Assembly: GCA_022819585.1 (NCBI GenBank)
Contig: JAJEGY010000009.1
Span: 186,001-250,000 of the forward strand
Length of the DNA: 64,000 bases
DNA from: Dehalococcoidia bacterium
GTDB taxonomy: Bacteria > Chloroflexota > Dehalococcoidia > Lucifugimonadales > Lucifugimonadaceae
Direction: 5' to 3'
A program made the translations under genes and the position numbers. The notes under the pieces are model-generated. The model had not been told where the DNA came from, did no database searches, and was given only the letters and a program-made list of their open reading frames with translations. Below, in pieces: positions 53,308 through 60,695 of the stretch. Numbering within the stretch: the first letter of the stretch is position 1; each line of letters opens with the position of its first letter.

Positions 53308-53718
53308 TCAAGGCTTGCGGAAGCTGTCTACCGCTTCTTGATATGAGTCGGCGATCGTAACTACTTGGTCTACGGCGGTGACTCTAAAGAGAGAGGCTAC
53401 GTTTTTTTCGAGGCCGCAGAGAACGAGTTTGCCGTGTTTGATGACGATTCTCGCGGCGATGCCGAGCAACGATCGAATACCTGCGGAGTCGATGGCCTCA
53501 ACCTTCTCGAAATCGATGATGATGTTGAGATCGCCGTTCAGGATACGTTCCCGAATCGACTGTTCGAATTCATCAATGTCGGGGACTTCGATTCGTCCTT
53601 CAGGAATAAGAACTAAGATAGCCCCGTCGCGTCGTTGTGTGGCTTCGAGCGTCAAATCCGTATCGTTATTTGCGAGACGCGGTGCGAGCAGATCATTCTG
53701 ATACGTGCGCGCACCCAA
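53308..53718 (-). CDS. STAS-domain anti-sigma factor antagonist
   Basis: A 136-residue STAS protein. The phosphorylatable serine is in EAIDSAGIRSLL near residue 83. It has the usual VLIPEGRIEVPD start and a C-terminal FRVTAVDQVVTI. It likely binds and neutralises an anti-sigma kinase, none of which is in the window. The start is uncertain: a TTG at 53718 is the farthest upstream, with a Leu/Asn/Asp-rich lead of about 28 residues before the domain. Confidence 0.82.
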   Translation of the reverse strand: MGARTYQNDLLAPRLANNDTDLTLEATQRRDGAILVLIPEGRIEVPDIDEFEQSIRERILNGDLNIIIDFEKVEAIDSAGIRSLLGIAARIVIKHGKLVLCGLEKNVASLFRVTAVDQVVTIADSYQEAVDSFRKP

Positions 53719-53838
53719 GACCGAATTATATGCGGAATGTCGAATTGCGTGATGTTGCAGTAATGATCTGCACTTGCGGCGCGCCAGACTATACTACTGA
53801 CGAACTGATTGTAGCCTCGGCATACTAGAGGACTGATT

Positions 53839-54603
53839 ATGAGCTACGAAGACATTGTTGTGTCGAAAGACGATGGGGTGGGCATCATTCGTCTGAACAG
53901 GCCGAAGGTGTTGAACGCGCTGAGCAGGAGGATGTTTTGGGAAATCGACTCTGCCATTAGCGATATGGAAGCGGATTCGGGCGTCAATGCTGTCATATTC
54001 ACCGGAACTGGAGAACGTGCCTTCACTGCGGGCGCGGATATCCACGAACAGGTGCGCAACGCGGAGAATCCGCCTCCTCCGGATCCAAAGCGGGGCGAGT
54101 ACTCATGGCATGTGGCCGCATGCACGAAACCCACGATTGGCGCTCTGAACGGTCTTGCATATGGCGGTGGTGCGGTGATGGCGTCCAGTTTCGATATTCG
54201 CGTGGGTTGCGAGCGTTCGAGCTTCCGCTTCCTTGCCGCGTCTTATGGTCGCGTTAATTCCACATGGAGCCTGCCGATGCAGGTGGGTTGGCCCAAGGCG
54301 AAGGAGCTGTTGTTCAGCGCTCGGGTTGTGGAGGCGGAGGAGGCGTATCGCATCGGGTTGTTGAATCACCTTGTCAGTGCAGACGAGCTTATGCCCAAGG
54401 CGATGGAGATAGCGCGGCAGATTGCGGCGAACGACCCGCGCATGGTTCAGGGCATCAAGGAGCTGATGGTTGCGGATGTCGGGGAAAGCTGGCGCTGGAT
54501 GTACGACAATGAGGCGGCGGCGCAAAAGGGCAAGCTCAGTCCCACGCCCGTGGAAGAGGGGTTCGCCGAGTTTCTAGCACGCAAAGGAAGAAAGAGTGAT
54601 TAG
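53839..54603 (+). CDS. Enoyl-CoA hydratase/isomerase family protein
   Basis: A 254-residue crotonase. It has LNRPKVLNALSRRMF, the first oxyanion loop AFTAGADIHE, and the second KPTIGALNGLAYGGGAVMASSFD. The usual second catalytic Glu region is altered (ASYGRVNSTWSLP), so activity may be other than hydration. The ATG has AGAGGA upstream. A class III CoA-transferase follows on the same strand, suggesting shared acyl-CoA metabolism. Confidence 0.88.
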   Translation: MSYEDIVVSKDDGVGIIRLNRPKVLNALSRRMFWEIDSAISDMEADSGVNAVIFTGTGERAFTAGADIHEQVRNAENPPPPDPKRGEYSWHVAACTKPTIGALNGLAYGGGAVMASSFDIRVGCERSSFRFLAASYGRVNSTWSLPMQVGWPKAKELLFSARVVEAEEAYRIGLLNHLVSADELMPKAMEIARQIAANDPRMVQGIKELMVADVGESWRWMYDNEAAAQKGKLSPTPVEEGFAEFLARKGRKSD

Positions 54604-54720
54604 AAGTTGATGGTTGTGCCCATCGGTGCTGAGGAGAGTGATTTTCCGATAGCGTAGGGAACGGTACGCGAGACGAGAAAGAAGTGCAACTAACGAGGAA
54701 CTGCGAGAGGACTTAGGCGG

Positions 54721-55947
54721 ATGACATCAGAAAACGGCAAGCTAGAAACACCGCTTGAGGGCATTCGCGTGTTGGACTTGGGACGCTATCAGGCAGGACC
54801 GAGATGTGCGCTGATGTTTGCTCGCATGGGCGCTGAAGTGATCAAGGTGGAGTCGTTACAAGGTGACGAGAGCCGCGCCAACGGACCGCGCGTGCGGGGG
54901 CAGTCGGCGTATTGGGTGCAGTACAACAGCGGGAAGAAGAGCCTGGCTATAAATCTGCGCACGGATGAGGGCAAGGAGGTGTTGCGCGACTTGGTGAAGG
55001 TGTCAGACATCTTTCTTCAGAACTTCCGTCCCGGCACTATCGACATCATGGGTTTTGGGTACGAAAAGATCAGGGCGCTGAATCCCAAGATCATAATGAT
55101 CAATGTCTCGGCCTATGGGCAGTACGGGCCCAATAGGGAGAAGGTCGGGTTTGATCCGATCGGGCAGGCGATGGGCGGGTTGATGTCGTTGACGGGGTAT
55201 GGCGACCTGCCGCCGATCAAGACGTACTTCCCGCTGATAGACCGCATCACGGCCTTGCACGCCTGCATAGGGGCATTGGCTGCGTTGCGCGAGCGCGAGA
55301 TTTCGGGTGAAGGTCAGGCGCTCGAGGTCTGTCTTGCGGATACCGGCTTTACGACTAATGAGATTCCGATATCGGCCTATCTGGGTGGTGGTGTGGAGAC
55401 GACGCGTCCGGACACTGCGATCGGCGGTGGGGGCACCCCGTTCGGAGGGATGTATGGGACCGCTGATGGTCATGTGATTCTGGCCGCTGGTAACGACAAT
55501 ATGTGGCCTAGGGTGTGCGAAGCTCTGGGGCATCCTGAATGGCTCGATGATCCCCGGTTTGCCGATCGCGACATTCGCGCTGAGCATGTGGAAGTTCTGG
55601 AAGACGGGATCAGCGATTGGTTGAAGCTGCGCAGCACGAAGCAGGCGGTTGAGGATCTTTCGGCGCACAGCATACCTTGTGCTCCTGTGAATTCGACGGA
55701 GCAGGCGGCGAATGAGCCGCAGCTCCACGAGCGGGAGATCATGATGGAGGTGCCGGACCCGGTGGCGGGGACGATGTGGGTGAGTGGCAAGTCGATCAAG
55801 TTCAGCCGCACTCCCATGGTGGTCGGTTCTGCGCCGACGGTGGGGGAGCATACGCGTGAGTTGCTCAACGGTCTGCTGGGTTACTCAGAGGAGCAGGTGC
55901 AGGCTCTGGTGGATGCGGAAGTGATCTCGTGCGACGATTCAGATTGA
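54721..55947 (+). CDS. CaiB/BaiF-type class III CoA-transferase
   Basis: A 408-residue CoA-transferase. It begins LEGIRVLDLGRYQAGPRCALMFARMGAEVIKVE, has YWVQYNSGKKSLAINL and FLQNFRPGTIDIMGFGYE, and NVSAYGQYGPN later. Such enzymes move CoA between carboxylic acids; members are numerous in SAR202-like genomes. The substrate is not inferable. ATG start. It converges on ftsH. Confidence 0.9.
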   Translation: MTSENGKLETPLEGIRVLDLGRYQAGPRCALMFARMGAEVIKVESLQGDESRANGPRVRGQSAYWVQYNSGKKSLAINLRTDEGKEVLRDLVKVSDIFLQNFRPGTIDIMGFGYEKIRALNPKIIMINVSAYGQYGPNREKVGFDPIGQAMGGLMSLTGYGDLPPIKTYFPLIDRITALHACIGALAALREREISGEGQALEVCLADTGFTTNEIPISAYLGGGVETTRPDTAIGGGGTPFGGMYGTADGHVILAAGNDNMWPRVCEALGHPEWLDDPRFADRDIRAEHVEVLEDGISDWLKLRSTKQAVEDLSAHSIPCAPVNSTEQAANEPQLHEREIMMEVPDPVAGTMWVSGKSIKFSRTPMVVGSAPTVGEHTRELLNGLLGYSEEQVQALVDAEVISCDDSD

Positions 55948-55995
55948 TCGATCCGCGATCGGATAATCGTTGAGACAGGGCTGGTTTCGAGGGCC

Positions 55996-57912
55996 CTAAC
56001 CCGCTGGTGACGGGTCTACGGCTGAAGAGCCTCCGGTCTGGCCGACGGGTTCCAAGTCTTCGGATGCATCGCCGTCGCCAGTGGGTTCAGAGGTTTCGCT
56101 ACGCACGATGTTCGGGTCACGGCCTTCCATGATGGCTTCGAACTGGTCGGAATCGATCGTCTCGTTCTCAAGTAGGAACGCGGCGACGGCTTCGAGCCTG
56201 TCTTTGTGTTCGGTGAGGATCTCTTTGGCGGTCTCGACGCCTTCACGGAGGAGGCGGTCGATCTCGCGGTCGATGATTGCCTCTGTCTTTAGGCTGTAGT
56301 CGCGTTCCTCGGAGATTTCGCGTCCGAGGAAGATTGCTTCTTGGCGCTTGCCGAAGGAGCGGTAGGTTAGTTCGTCGCTCATGCCGTAGCGCATGATCAT
56401 CTCGCGTGCGATGCGAGTCGCCTGCTCAAAGTCGTGAGCGGCTCCGGTGGTGACTTTTCCGAGTTTCAGCTGTTCAGCGGCGCGTCCGCCCATGGCTCCG
56501 GCGATGCGGGAGAGCAGATAGGGTTTGGTGAGGTAGGACTTGTCTTCCTGCTCCCACCGGGTGAAACCTCCGGCGTGGCCGCGGGCGATGATGGAGATTT
56601 TGCCGATGCGGTCGCCTTCAGGCATGTAGTAGGGGACGACGGCGTGTCCGGCTTCGTGGTAGGCGGTGAGACGGCGTTCGTCTTCGGTGATGACCTTGCT
56701 CTTGCGAGCGGGGCCGATGGAGACGCGGTCGATGGATTCGAGCAGTTCGTCTAAGCCGATCGATTTCTTGTTCTTGCGCGCGGCGAGTAGGGCGGCTTCG
56801 TTGATGAGGTTTGCGAGATCGGCACCGGAGAAGCCTGGGGTCTGCCTCGCGATGGTCTGCATCTCGATGTTCTTGTCAAATGGTTTGCCCTTGGCGTGGA
56901 CATCGAGGATGGCGGTGCGGCCGCGGATGTCTGGAGTGTCGAGGGTGACACGGCGGTCGAATCGGCCGGGTCGGAGGAGGGCCGGGTCTAGGATGTCGGG
57001 GCGGTTGGTGGCGGCGATGACGATGACGGATGAGTTGGTGTCGAAGCCGTCCATTTCGACGAGGATCTGGTTGAGGGTCTGCTCGCGTTCGTCGTGGCCG
57101 CCGCCGAGTCCGGCACCGCGGTGCCGGCCTACGGCGTCTATCTCGTCGACGAAGATGATGCAGGGTGCGTGACGTTTGGCCTGTTGGAAGAGGTCACGTA
57201 CGCGTGATGCGCCGACGCCGACGAACATCTCGACGAACTCGGATCCGGAGATGGAGAAGAATGGGACGCCTGCTTCACCAGCAACGGCTCTTGCTAGGAG
57301 GGTCTTGCCGGTGCCGGGGGGGCCGACCAGGAGGACGCCGCGGGGGATTCGGGCGCCGAGGGCTTGGAAGCGTTCGGGGAATTTGAGGAACTCGACGATC
57401 TCTTCGAGTTCTTCCTTGGCTTCGGGAACGCCGGCGACGTCGAAGAATGTGACGGTGGCTTTTGCGCCGACGAACATGCGGGCGCGTGTCCTGCCGAAGT
57501 TCATGGTCTGGCTGTTGCCGGCCTGAGCTTGGCGAAGCATGAAGATGAGAAGCCCGGCGAAGAGGATGAGGGGGAGGAAGCCTATGAGGGCTTGGAGAAG
57601 GGTGGCGAGGCCGCTCTGTCCTCGGACGTCGAGTCGGTAGTTGTTGAGGTCGGCGCCGGCGTCGGAGAGGGCTTCGAAGACGCTGGTGGAGTTCTCTTTG
57701 CGGGATGAAAAGATTTGGGAGCCGTTATCGACCTTTACGGTGTCGCCGTTGACTTCGATGTTGAGGGCAGGTCCGGTGTTGTCGCGTGCCATCTCGATGA
57801 CGCGGTTGAAGGGGATGGTCTCTGCTCCGTCGCCTTGGCGGAAGAGGAGCAGGATCAGAGCGACCGCGGCGACGGCGATCAGGACGTAGATCAATGAGTT
57901 GCGCATTCTCAT
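55996..57912 (-). CDS. ftsH: ATP-dependent zinc metalloprotease FtsH
   Basis: A membrane-anchored AAA protease. Two N-terminal helices ([36 protein letters not shown]) flank a small periplasmic domain. The AAA part has [23 protein letters not shown] and the second region of homology GRFDRR. The zinc site is HEAGH with a downstream Asp. 638 residues is normal, ending in an acidic Gly/Ser-rich tail. ATG start. It degrades misfolded membrane proteins. Confidence 0.97.
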   Translation of the reverse strand: MRMRNSLIYVLIAVAAVALILLLFRQGDGAETIPFNRVIEMARDNTGPALNIEVNGDTVKVDNGSQIFSSRKENSTSVFEALSDAGADLNNYRLDVRGQSGLATLLQALIGFLPLILFAGLLIFMLRQAQAGNSQTMNFGRTRARMFVGAKATVTFFDVAGVPEAKEELEEIVEFLKFPERFQALGARIPRGVLLVGPPGTGKTLLARAVAGEAGVPFFSISGSEFVEMFVGVGASRVRDLFQQAKRHAPCIIFVDEIDAVGRHRGAGLGGGHDEREQTLNQILVEMDGFDTNSSVIVIAATNRPDILDPALLRPGRFDRRVTLDTPDIRGRTAILDVHAKGKPFDKNIEMQTIARQTPGFSGADLANLINEAALLAARKNKKSIGLDELLESIDRVSIGPARKSKVITEDERRLTAYHEAGHAVVPYYMPEGDRIGKISIIARGHAGGFTRWEQEDKSYLTKPYLLSRIAGAMGGRAAEQLKLGKVTTGAAHDFEQATRIAREMIMRYGMSDELTYRSFGKRQEAIFLGREISEERDYSLKTEAIIDREIDRLLREGVETAKEILTEHKDRLEAVAAFLLENETIDSDQFEAIMEGRDPNIVRSETSEPTGDGDASEDLEPVGQTGGSSAVDPSPAG

Positions 57913-57969
57913 AGCAGGAATTGTAAACCACCGACGATGTCGGCTCTCTTGGTTTCATATACGTTCCCT

Positions 57970-58000
57970 TCGGCCAGCGCGGTTCTCGCGCCGGCCTAGT
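57970..58000. other. Strong GC hairpin between ftsH and the aldolase
   Basis: GGCC-A-GCGCG-GTTCT-CGCGC-C-GGCC forms a stem-loop with mirror bulges. It lies between the upstream end of ftsH and the aldolase stop and may act as a transcription end for the aldolase. No T-run is present. Confidence 0.45.
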
Positions 58001-58042
58001 TTCGAAGGGTGGATGAGGACGGTTGCCCAGTGCTCTTGAGAC

Positions 58043-58789
58043 TCATGCGTTGAGCGGTTTGTTGCCGTTCTCCTGGCAGAACTCTCGTGCCTGACCGAGC
58101 ATGAAATCGCGCACTCCGAGGCCGAATGTGGTAGCGCCGATGGACTTGCCGGCGGCGAGGGCGCGGCGTTCGACGTCTGCGGTGGCTGCTACTCGGTCGG
58201 GGTGCGTCGGTTGTCCGGCGAGGCCCATGCTTGCGGCGAAGTCGTTGGGGCCGCCTGCGACGCCGGTGAGGCCGGGGACGGAGAGGATGTCGTCGAGGTT
58301 GTCGTGGGCCTTCTTGGATTCGATCTGGGCCATGACGATCATGTTCTCGTTGGCCCATTTCATGAAGGCGCGCTGGCCGCCGTATTCGGCGATCTTCTCG
58401 GCGTCGCCGTACTCGGTTCCTCTGCCGCCGCCCCATGACCGCCATCCGGCTTCGGGGAAGAGGCAGGCGTCGGCGAGGGCTTGAGCGTCTTCCTTGGTCT
58501 CGACGTGGGGGCCGGTTACGCCTTGGATGCCGCGATCGAGGTATAGGTTGATCTCGTATGCCGCGATGTTTGGCACGCGGGCGGTGACGGACATTCCAAA
58601 GGCGTTGGAGACGCGGCAGATGTTGTCGACGCTTTCGACTGAGTATGCGCCGTGTTCGCCGTCGATGGAGATGGCGTCGAATCCGACGTGTGCGGCCAGT
58701 TCGATCATCTCGAACGATGCGAACGGGAGGGCGAATACGAGGGCGTGGCGTCCTTCGCGGTTTGCTTTGAGGATGGTGTTCTCGATCAT
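58043..58789 (-). CDS. HpcH/HpaI-family aldolase, second copy
   Basis: A 248-residue metal-dependent aldolase with DAISIDGEHGAYSVE, VTARVPNIAAYE, IQGVTGPHVETKEDAQALADAC, MAQIESKKA and AGGPNDFAASMGL. It is only distantly related to the aldolase at 31921. I prefer the ATG at 58789 (MIENTILKANREG); an ATG at 58819 adds ten Lys-rich residues but has no ribosome site. Confidence 0.87.
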   Translation of the reverse strand: MIENTILKANREGRHALVFALPFASFEMIELAAHVGFDAISIDGEHGAYSVESVDNICRVSNAFGMSVTARVPNIAAYEINLYLDRGIQGVTGPHVETKEDAQALADACLFPEAGWRSWGGGRGTEYGDAEKIAEYGGQRAFMKWANENMIVMAQIESKKAHDNLDDILSVPGLTGVAGGPNDFAASMGLAGQPTHPDRVAATADVERRALAAGKSIGATTFGLGVRDFMLGQAREFCQENGNKPLNA

Positions 58790-58849
58790 TTTTGGCTTTC
58801 TACTCTTTTTTCCGTGCATTGCCGGACGTTTTCAGTTGGCTGCATTTTA

Positions 58850-59080
58850 GCAATGAGAACTGGGATGGGAAGGAATGGGGAAGGATTTTAAGGATGGGTT
58901 GGGGTGGGGGAGAACCATGATTGCCATGATGTGGAATGATTTGAATGATGGGTTTTGGTTGTTTGGGGGATTGCGCTGGGGGAGTCCGTCTGGCCCCGCA
59001 CCTCCCCGTGCCCTCACCCCGGCCCTCTCCCGCTGTTGATGGGCGTTTTGGGGGAGAGCGGGAGAGCGCCTGTGGCGTTC
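58850..59080. repeat. Dispersed repeat cluster left of structured RNA copy 2
   Basis: GAACTGGGATGGG and related GGATT/GATTG words run from 58850 to 58970. The module GGGGGATTGCGCTGGG then leads into GGAGTCCGTCTGGCCCC and the C/T-rich arm. The palindrome here (59020-59070) is interrupted by about 20 extra bases. The same GGGGGATTGCGCTGGG module recurs at 60012. Confidence 0.7.
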
Positions 59081-59106
59081 TATGCGGCAAGGTTTGCTTT
59101 TCTCGG

Positions 59107-59131
59107 ATTCCCGCGTTCGCGGGAATGACGG
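59107..59131. repeat. ATTCCCGCG-TT-CGCGGGAAT palindrome, dRS3-like
   Basis: Perfect 9-base arms at 59107-59115 and 59118-59126, followed by GACGG. Sequences of this form (ATTCCC...GGGAAT) occur in many bacteria. In Neisseria they are known as dRS3 and serve as phage integration sites. Decayed copies lie at 24163 and 43193. Confidence 0.75.
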
Positions 59132-59207
59132 GTTGGGGTTGTAGACGCGTTTAGAGGCCCGGGCGGTTGTGTTCCGGGGCTTTTTGCGTTGGGGTTCTTG
59201 GGTTTGC

Positions 59208-59865
59208 GCCTTTGCCACGGGTTGTGGCAAAGGCTTGGTTGTTGGTTTTCGGATGAGTCTGTTACGAACAGTCTCGGTCCGGCGCACGTATCGCGATGAG
59301 TTGTGCGCCGGGGATTGGCCCCGGAGGGGACGAGATGCCGAGCAGTCGACATGTACCTTCCGCACGCGTCGCACGTCGCCATAACGTACGACATTACCCT
59401 CGCCCGTGGTCAACCGATCGGTGGTTCGATTGATCAACCTTTTGGTTATTTGGGCGGTGTCAATCACTGGCTTGTACTCCAGCTCACGCCGTGGTCTCTC
59501 CCATGCAACGATACGGGATCGACGTTACGCGTCCACGGATAACTGACCGCCCTCGACGGCCCTGGCTGGGCCGTATGGCTCGTAATGCGAGGCCCCCACC
59601 GGGCGACGCGACGGTCCATTCTGGGAAAACCGCTTCCCGCGCGACCTGCGGATGGCAACTCTTGCGAGTGGAGGCGACGTCGCCTACGCCTTGGGCCGGG
59701 CGCGATCAATTCCGGGCGGATTGCTCCCCCGTCGCGGACACCGATGGTTTCGGTGGCTTTGATGTTGTCCGTTTGTGCCGTCAACGTACTGTTCGTTGTT
59801 CCTCTTGCCATTGCAGGCTTGGTAAAATGCCCAGATCCGTCGATCCGAGGCCAAATGTGTTAACA
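59208..59865 (-). ncRNA. Candidate large structured RNA, copy 2
   Basis: Homologous in landmark order to the element at 16847-17625. Read leftwards from its promoter: GAGGAACA (59804), GACAACATC, then a series of hairpins. These include CGGCCC/GGGCCG near 59557, a long-range GGCGGT/ACCGCC pairing, GTCGTACG-loop-CGTGCGAC at 59368-59392, GGCGCAC/GTGCGCC near 59281-59309, and a terminal 11-bp hairpin GCCTTTGCCAC/GTGGCAAAGGC at 59208-59234. The 59368 hairpin keeps the 9-base loop TGGCGA core of copy 1, while its stem differs by paired changes. Length is about 0.66 kb. No protein gene is credible. Identity unknown. Confidence 0.6.
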
Positions 59866-59871
59866 GATACA

Positions 59872-59899
59872 AGTGTATCGTTGTTTTCAGGGATGTCAA
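59872..59899 (-). promoter_or_regulatory. Promoter of structured RNA copy 2
   Basis: On the minus strand: TTGACA (59899-59894), 16 bases, TACACT (59877-59872). It points into the structured element, matching the placement in copy 1. Confidence 0.6.
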
Positions 59900-60040
59900 G
59901 TGTGAACGGGGATTTTGGGGGTTTTGTGGGATTCTTGGGGTTGTGTGCCCTCTTTGTCTGAACTGGGATTTTTGGGATTGGGGGGATTTATGGGATTTTG
60001 TTGTTGTGTTGTTGGGGGATTGCGCTGGGTTGCGTTGTTG
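59900..60040. repeat. GGGATT-family repeat right of structured RNA copy 2
   Basis: Includes at 59956 an exact 24-base match to the tandem unit at 16713. Further GGGATT words and the GGGGGATTGCGCTGGG module follow at 60012. Confidence 0.8.
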
Positions 60041-60047
60041 GTTGGGG

Positions 60048-60150
60048 AGTTCGTCTGGCCCCTCCCTTCCTGCCCTTCCCCCTCACCCCGGCCCTCTCCC
60101 CCGAGGGGAGAGGGGGTTTGTTCATAGCCGGTGACGGTTTTAGTTGGTGT
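60048..60150. repeat. Dispersed palindromic repeat, copy E
   Basis: GGAGTTCGTCTGGCCCC, C/T-rich arm, CCCTCTCCCC-CGA-GGGGAGAGGG (60092-60114), then CGGTGACGGTTTTAGTTGG. Both ends match copy A at 17719-17831. It lies immediately left of the higB remnant. Confidence 0.85.
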
Positions 60151-60180
60151 TTCGGAGATGTGGTTTGATTGTTGTTTGGG

Positions 60181-60213
60181 AGGGAGGGTGTTGAGATTGT
60201 GGATTATCACTAG
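60181..60213 (+). pseudogene. C-terminal remnant of a HigB-type toxin
   Basis: The frame reads GREGVEIVDYH then TAG. EIVDYH is the usual HigB C-terminus, and a HigA gene follows 22 bases later, the normal order. Upstream the frame is closed by TGA and repeat DNA, so the rest of the toxin is gone. Confidence 0.6.
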
Positions 60214-60235
60214 GCGCAGGACAGGAGATTGCGTG

Positions 60236-60529
60236 ATGTTCAGACGAGCGGTGCATCCGGGGGAGGTTCTGAAAGAGGAGCTTGCTGAGTTCGGCGTGAC
60301 GCCGACGGAGTTTGCGCGTCAGATCGACGTGCCTGCGAATCGGGTGAGCCAGATCATTGCGGGGAAGCGTTCGGTGACTGGCGATTCGGCTTTGCGGTTC
60401 GGGCACTGGTTCGGGGTGGATCCGCAGTTCTGGTTGAATCTTCAGTCGCAATATGATCTGGTTGTCGCGGAGCGGGGGATGGGTGATGCGGTGCGCGAGT
60501 TGCCTACGGCAGTTGCTATGAAGGGATAG
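60236..60529 (+). CDS. higA: HigA-type antitoxin (XRE helix-turn-helix)
   Basis: A 97-residue HTH protein. It has the HigA opening AVHPGEVLKEELAEFG, the helix-turn-helix TPTEFARQIDVPANRVSQIIAGKRSVT, and the ending FWLNLQSQYDLVVAE. In intact systems it neutralises HigB and represses the operon. I chose the ATG at 60236 with AGGAGA 7 bases upstream; a longer open frame to 60131 covers the remnant toxin and repeat. It is an orphan here. Confidence 0.88.
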   Translation: MFRRAVHPGEVLKEELAEFGVTPTEFARQIDVPANRVSQIIAGKRSVTGDSALRFGHWFGVDPQFWLNLQSQYDLVVAERGMGDAVRELPTAVAMKG

Positions 60530-60695
60530 GGGTTGTCGGTGTTGATGTAGTAGCGGTCGATGATTTACTCGAGGGGTGTGCAGTCGGCAATATTGATGTA
60601 TATGTTGATGTGGATAATTGTTGCTGGTTGATTAGAACCATTGCCTCCAAATCGGATTGGTAGTTCCGACGGGACGATGGCGTAGAAGGGTCTAT
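60530..60695. other. Intergenic region before the methyltransferase-like gene
   Basis: 166 bases with repeated GTTGATGT words (60540-60620). No gene or clear promoter. Confidence 0.4.

Noticed and set aside
59464-59961. Open frames of 115 and 156 codons in structured element copy 2
   Set aside because: Not preserved in copy 1; indels between copies break every frame.
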